Assembly: GCA_007131435.1 (NCBI GenBank)
Contig: SLQM01000071.1
Span: forward strand, 1-6,762
DNA: 6,762 nucleotides
From: Syntrophomonadaceae bacterium
GTDB lineage: Bacteria > Bacillota > Dethiobacteria > DTU022
Direction of reading: 5' to 3'
Shown: positions 5,039 through 6,762 of the stretch, piece after piece
Layout: every line of letters begins with the position of its first letter
How positions within the stretch are numbered: the first letter of the stretch is position 1
Notes under the pieces: generated by a model
What the model saw: only the letters and a program-made list of their open reading frames with translations
The model's database searches: none
Told to the model about the DNA's origin: nothing
Position numbers and translations under genes: made by a program

Positions 5039-5236
5039 TTAGACACGAACTACATTTTCTGCCTGCTTGCCACGATCTCCATCAACAACATCGAATTCAA
5101 CATTCTGACCTTCATCCAATGTTTTAAACCCGTCGCCCTGGATAGCAGAAAAGTGAACAAATACATCTTCACCAGCTTCTCTTTCTATAAAGCCGTAACC
5201 TTTGTCTGCATTAAACCATTTTACTGTACCTTCCAT
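5039..5236 (-). CDS. csp: Cold-shock domain protein (CspA family)
   Basis: This 65-residue single cold-shock domain is the usual size for Firmicute Csp proteins, which bind single-stranded RNA/DNA as chaperones and help translation in the cold. The RNA-binding motifs are KGYGFIE (RNP1, residues 12-18) and VFVHFS (RNP2, 25-30), preceded by the typical GTVKWFNADKG start. The C-terminal part (GQNVEFDVVDGDRGKQAENV) is also typical. The ATG at 5234-5236 follows an AGGAGG ribosome binding site (5244-5249) by seven bases. An in-frame reading continues up to 5302 but lacks a ribosome binding site and is leader sequence. The gene is monocistronic, with its own promoter near 5357-5385 and a terminator at 4979-5010. 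Its leader of about 110 nt carries an anti-Shine-Dalgarno copy, suggesting structure-dependent translation as in E. coli cspA. Confidence 0.97.
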   Translation of the reverse strand: MEGTVKWFNADKGYGFIEREAGEDVFVHFSAIQGDGFKTLDEGQNVEFDVVDGDRGKQAENVVRV

Positions 5237-5241
5237 TGTAT

Positions 5242-5317
5242 AGCCTCCTAAAACATATTGTCCAAAAAGCGGAATTGCATCAAGCATCTTTCGCGCTACC
5301 ATTATTCACAGGAGGCT
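5242..5317 (-). promoter_or_regulatory. Anti-Shine-Dalgarno / Shine-Dalgarno pair in the cold-shock leader
   Basis: On the transcript AGCCTCCT (5317-5310) is perfectly complementary to AGGAGGCT (5249-5242), which contains the ribosome binding site. Pairing across the 60-nt gap would hide the site. Whether it forms depends on competing structures and temperature. The plus strand of the upstream copy looks like a ribosome binding site followed by ATG at 5323, but that frame has only 17 codons. Confidence 0.5.
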
Positions 5318-5356
5318 TACGGATGTCCAACTTCTTCTACTTTTTACACTACTTAC

Positions 5357-5385
5357 ATATTATCACAAAACAATAGAAAATGCAA
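5357..5385 (-). promoter_or_regulatory. Promoter of the cold-shock gene
   Basis: Minus strand TTGCAT (5385-5380), 17-nt spacer, TAATAT (5362-5357) with an extended -10 TG (5365-5364). The -35 is poor (3/6), but the TG compensates. Transcription would start near 5350. The -10 context TGATAATATGTAA echoes TGATATTATGTAA of the duplicated control regions, but the inverted repeat and hairpin are absent. Confidence 0.5.
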
Positions 5386-5524
5386 AACAATGACGTGGAC
5401 AACCATGAAGATGACTAATCACAGCTACAGGATAAAGGGTGCTGCTTGAAGCTTTCTGCCTTTATTTTGCAAAGCCTGACCCACTAAACATCCAACTTCT
5501 GGCTTCACTTTCAGCTCATAGTGG

Positions 5525-5553
5525 TTGACACTTCTGGAACCAGTTGCTATAAT
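5525..5553 (+). promoter_or_regulatory. Perfect consensus sigma-A promoter for the acyltransferase gene
   Basis: TTGACA (5525-5530), 17-nt spacer, TATAAT (5548-5553): full match to the housekeeping consensus at optimal spacing. Predicted start near 5560 and a leader of about 54 nt. The rest of the interval 5386-5613 holds no convincing gene. Confidence 0.9.
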
Positions 5554-5613
5554 TCCTCCGTTGACAGTATTTAATAAAGCAACAGCTTATACCGCCAGGG
5601 GTGACGTATCAAT

Positions 5614-6537
5614 ATGGATAATGAAAGATCCCTAAATGGGAAAAAGCGAAGATACAATTTAAGAGAATTCTTTTATGATCTTAACGGGGCACTTACAGCA
5701 TTGCTGATGATCGTAAATACAATTTTTTTCGCCTCACCGCTGATTTTAATTGCAATTTTATTTAAGTTTATACCATCTACTTATACCAAAAAGATAGTAA
5801 ATGCAATTCTCAACTTCCTCGTTACGGTATGGATATCGGTTAATTCGCTTATTCTGACCCTGACAGCAAATATTAAATGGCATGTTTCGGGCCTTGAAAA
5901 CCTGAGCATGGAAAAGAACTACCTGGTTATATCTAACCACCAGACCTGGAGCGATATCTTAGTGCTGCAGAAACTGCTTAACCGGAAGGTGCCGATGCTC
6001 AGGTTTTTCATTAAACAATCGCTGATCTGGGTTCCGGTTCTCGGAATTGCCTGGTGGGCGCTTGATTACCCCTTCATGAAAAGACATTCCAAGGCGGAGA
6101 TCGCCAAGAAACCCCACCTTGCCGGCAAGGATATTGAAGCCACCAGAAAAGCCTGTGAGAAATATAAAACAATACCGGTATCTGTAATGAATTTTGTGGA
6201 AGGTACACGTTTTACTGAAAAGAAAAGGATAGAGAAACAATCAAGATACGAAAACCTCCTTAATCCGCGGCCGGGCGGTACCGGCCTTGTGCTTACTTCA
6301 ATGGGTGACTATCTTTCCGACATTCTCAACGTTACGATCAAATACGAAAATAATCGCAGAAGTTTCTGGGGTTTCCTGAGCGGCAGGGTAAAGGAAATTA
6401 CCGTAGTGGTAGAAACAATCCCGGTAACAGACGAGCTAAAAGGTGATTTCTATAATGATAAAGAATACCGTGAGCGTTTTATTAAGTGGCTCAATGCCCT
6501 CTGGCAGGAGAAAGATCTTTTACTCGAGCGAATTTAA
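5614..6537 (+). CDS. YihG-type lysophospholipid acyltransferase (PlsC superfamily)
   Basis: This 307-residue membrane acyltransferase is predicted to move an acyl chain onto a lysophosphatidic acid-like acceptor at the inner membrane. Two N-terminal transmembrane helices lie at about 28-50 and 61-83. The catalytic HX4D motif is in NHQTWSD (H109, D114). YPFMKR follows at 152-157, and the glycerophosphate-binding motif FVEGTRF is at 194-200. The tail includes LKGDFYNDKEYRERF and WLNALWQEKDLLL. From memory the motif contexts, length and tail match E. coli YihG (NHRSWAD, MPFMKRYS, FVEGSRFT, WLNSLWQEKDRLL) better than short Firmicute PlsC proteins of ~200-250 residues. The ATG at 5614 follows AGGGGTGA (5597-5604) by nine bases. 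It is monocistronic, behind a consensus promoter and convergent with the tRNA operon. Possible horizontal acquisition is inference from its Gram-negative resemblance. Confidence 0.9.
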   Translation: MDNERSLNGKKRRYNLREFFYDLNGALTALLMIVNTIFFASPLILIAILFKFIPSTYTKKIVNAILNFLVTVWISVNSLILTLTANIKWHVSGLENLSMEKNYLVISNHQTWSDILVLQKLLNRKVPMLRFFIKQSLIWVPVLGIAWWALDYPFMKRHSKAEIAKKPHLAGKDIEATRKACEKYKTIPVSVMNFVEGTRFTEKKRIEKQSRYENLLNPRPGGTGLVLTSMGDYLSDILNVTIKYENNRRSFWGFLSGRVKEITVVVETIPVTDELKGDFYNDKEYRERFIKWLNALWQEKDLLLERI

Positions 6538-6625
6538 TATAATGGGGTATTCAAAACAGACCACTTAGTTACAGAGAATAAGCGAAGAATAGATGTCTTG
6601 AAAAACAGTTGCAGCAGGGTATAAA

Positions 6626-6651
6626 AAAACCGGGAACAAAATCCCGGTTTT
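6626..6651 (-). terminator. Rho-independent terminator of the tRNA operon
   Basis: AAAACCGGGA (6626-6635) pairs with TCCCGGTTTT (6642-6651), a 10-bp stem with a 6-nt loop. On the minus strand the T tract is seven bases (6629-6623), so the main role is ending the tRNA transcript 6 nt after the CCA of tRNA-Arg. On the plus strand four T residues follow the GC part, so it may also stop the acyltransferase transcript. Confidence 0.92.
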
Positions 6652-6657
6652 ATACAC

Positions 6658-6735
6658 TGGTGCGCCCGGCAGGATTTGAACCTGCGACCTCCTGATTCGT
6701 AGTCAGTTACTCTATCCGGACTGAGCTACGGGCGC
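6658..6735 (-). tRNA. tRNA-Arg (anticodon ACG), CCA encoded
   Basis: A complete cloverleaf. Acceptor GCGCCCG (6735-6729) pairs with CGGGCGC (6668-6662), discriminator A at 6661, and CCA at 6660-6658. The D arm is GCTC/GAGT, the anticodon loop CTACGAA with anticodon ACG (read as inosine after TadA editing), and the T arm GCAGG-TTCAAAT-CCTGC. The first anticodon-stem pair (27-43) is an A-G mismatch; the other four pair. It serves CGU/CGC/CGA codons. It follows a tRNA-Ser gene by 3 nt in one transcript and is followed by a terminator. Confidence 0.97.
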
Positions 6736-6738
6736 ATA

Positions 6739-6762
6739 TGGCGGAGAGAGAGGGATTCGAAC
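6739..6762 (-). tRNA. tRNA-Ser, 3' end only, cut by the window edge
   Basis: The minus strand reads G-TTCGAAT-CCCTC (T loop and 3' T-stem arm), then TCTCTCC (3' acceptor strand), discriminator G at 6742, and CCA at 6741-6739. A G discriminator with this acceptor sequence points to serine; the anticodon lies outside the window, so the isoacceptor is unknown. Only 3 nt separate it from tRNA-Arg. Confidence 0.8.

Noticed and set aside
5237..5302. N-terminal extension of the cold-shock protein.
   Set aside because: Cold-shock domains start at MEGTVKWF; the AGGAGG site serves that ATG and the upstream part is leader.
5310..5376. A 17-codon plus-strand frame (ATG 5323) behind a good-looking AGGAGG.
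   Set aside because: The AGGAGG is the reverse complement of the cold-shock leader's anti-Shine-Dalgarno; the peptide is very short, antisense to the leader and promoter, and has no visible promoter of its own.
5425..5577. Minus-strand open stretch of ~50 codons with GGAGG followed by ATA, reading GSRSVNHYELKVKPEVG.
   Set aside because: No valid start codon, length is within chance, and it overlaps the acyltransferase promoter. A decayed small gene cannot be excluded.
1..6762. CRISPR arrays, insertion sequences, integrases, toxin-antitoxin or defence genes.
   Set aside because: No regularly spaced repeats, transposase motifs or terminal inverted repeats were found; the only long repeats are the duplicated control region and the coiled-coil duplication.

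Overview
The window reads as a fragment of a low-to-moderate-GC Firmicute, most likely a Clostridia lineage of the Peptococcaceae/Syntrophomonadaceae kind. The basis is strong GGGAGG/AGGAGG ribosome binding sites, a textbook sigma-A promoter (TTGACA-17-TATAAT), a Bacillus-type branched-chain aminotransferase, and CCA-encoding tRNA genes. The assignment is inference from style; no marker gene fixes the taxon.

Layout, left to right. (1) Positions 1-914 hold the last ~260 codons of a branched-chain amino acid aminotransferase (+) that has lost its N-terminal third at a sharp junction near 117. Left of the junction is an unrelated open frame on the minus strand that leaves the window. (2) Positions 948-1504 (-) form a two-gene unit: a LapA-domain membrane protein with a coiled-coil tail, then a 26-residue membrane microprotein. 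It is preceded by a promoter, an inverted-repeat operator and a structured 5' leader (1572-1705). (3) Positions ~1759-2422 (-) are the wreck of a GT4 glycosyltransferase. (4) Positions 2509-4290 (-) encode a 593-residue B12-binding-type radical SAM enzyme with an unusual, possibly STAS-like C-terminal domain. Its leader (4379-4457) has three mutually complementary segments, as expected of an attenuator or riboswitch. (5) Positions 4528-4698 (-) encode a 56-residue two-helix membrane protein whose promoter, operator and leader hairpin are a second copy of the control region in (2). (6) Positions 5039-5236 (-) encode a cold-shock protein with a ~110-nt leader carrying an 8-nt anti-Shine-Dalgarno sequence. 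(7) Positions 5614-6537 (+) encode a YihG-type membrane acyltransferase behind a perfect consensus promoter. (8) Positions 6626-6762 (-) hold the end of a tRNA operon: tRNA-Ser (partial), tRNA-Arg(ACG), terminator.

How the parts may work together. Several intact genes concern the cell envelope: two small membrane proteins under a shared control module, a LapA-like protein and a phospholipid-type acyltransferase. The most notable signal is the duplicated control module. Two unrelated membrane-protein genes ~3.2 kb apart share an inverted repeat abutting the -10, an identical extended -10 and downstream sequence, and a stable leader hairpin at exactly the same distance (53 nt) from the -10, with a compensatory base-pair change in the stem. 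This suggests a small envelope or stress regulon with both transcriptional and RNA-level control. Its inducing signal cannot be read from the sequence.
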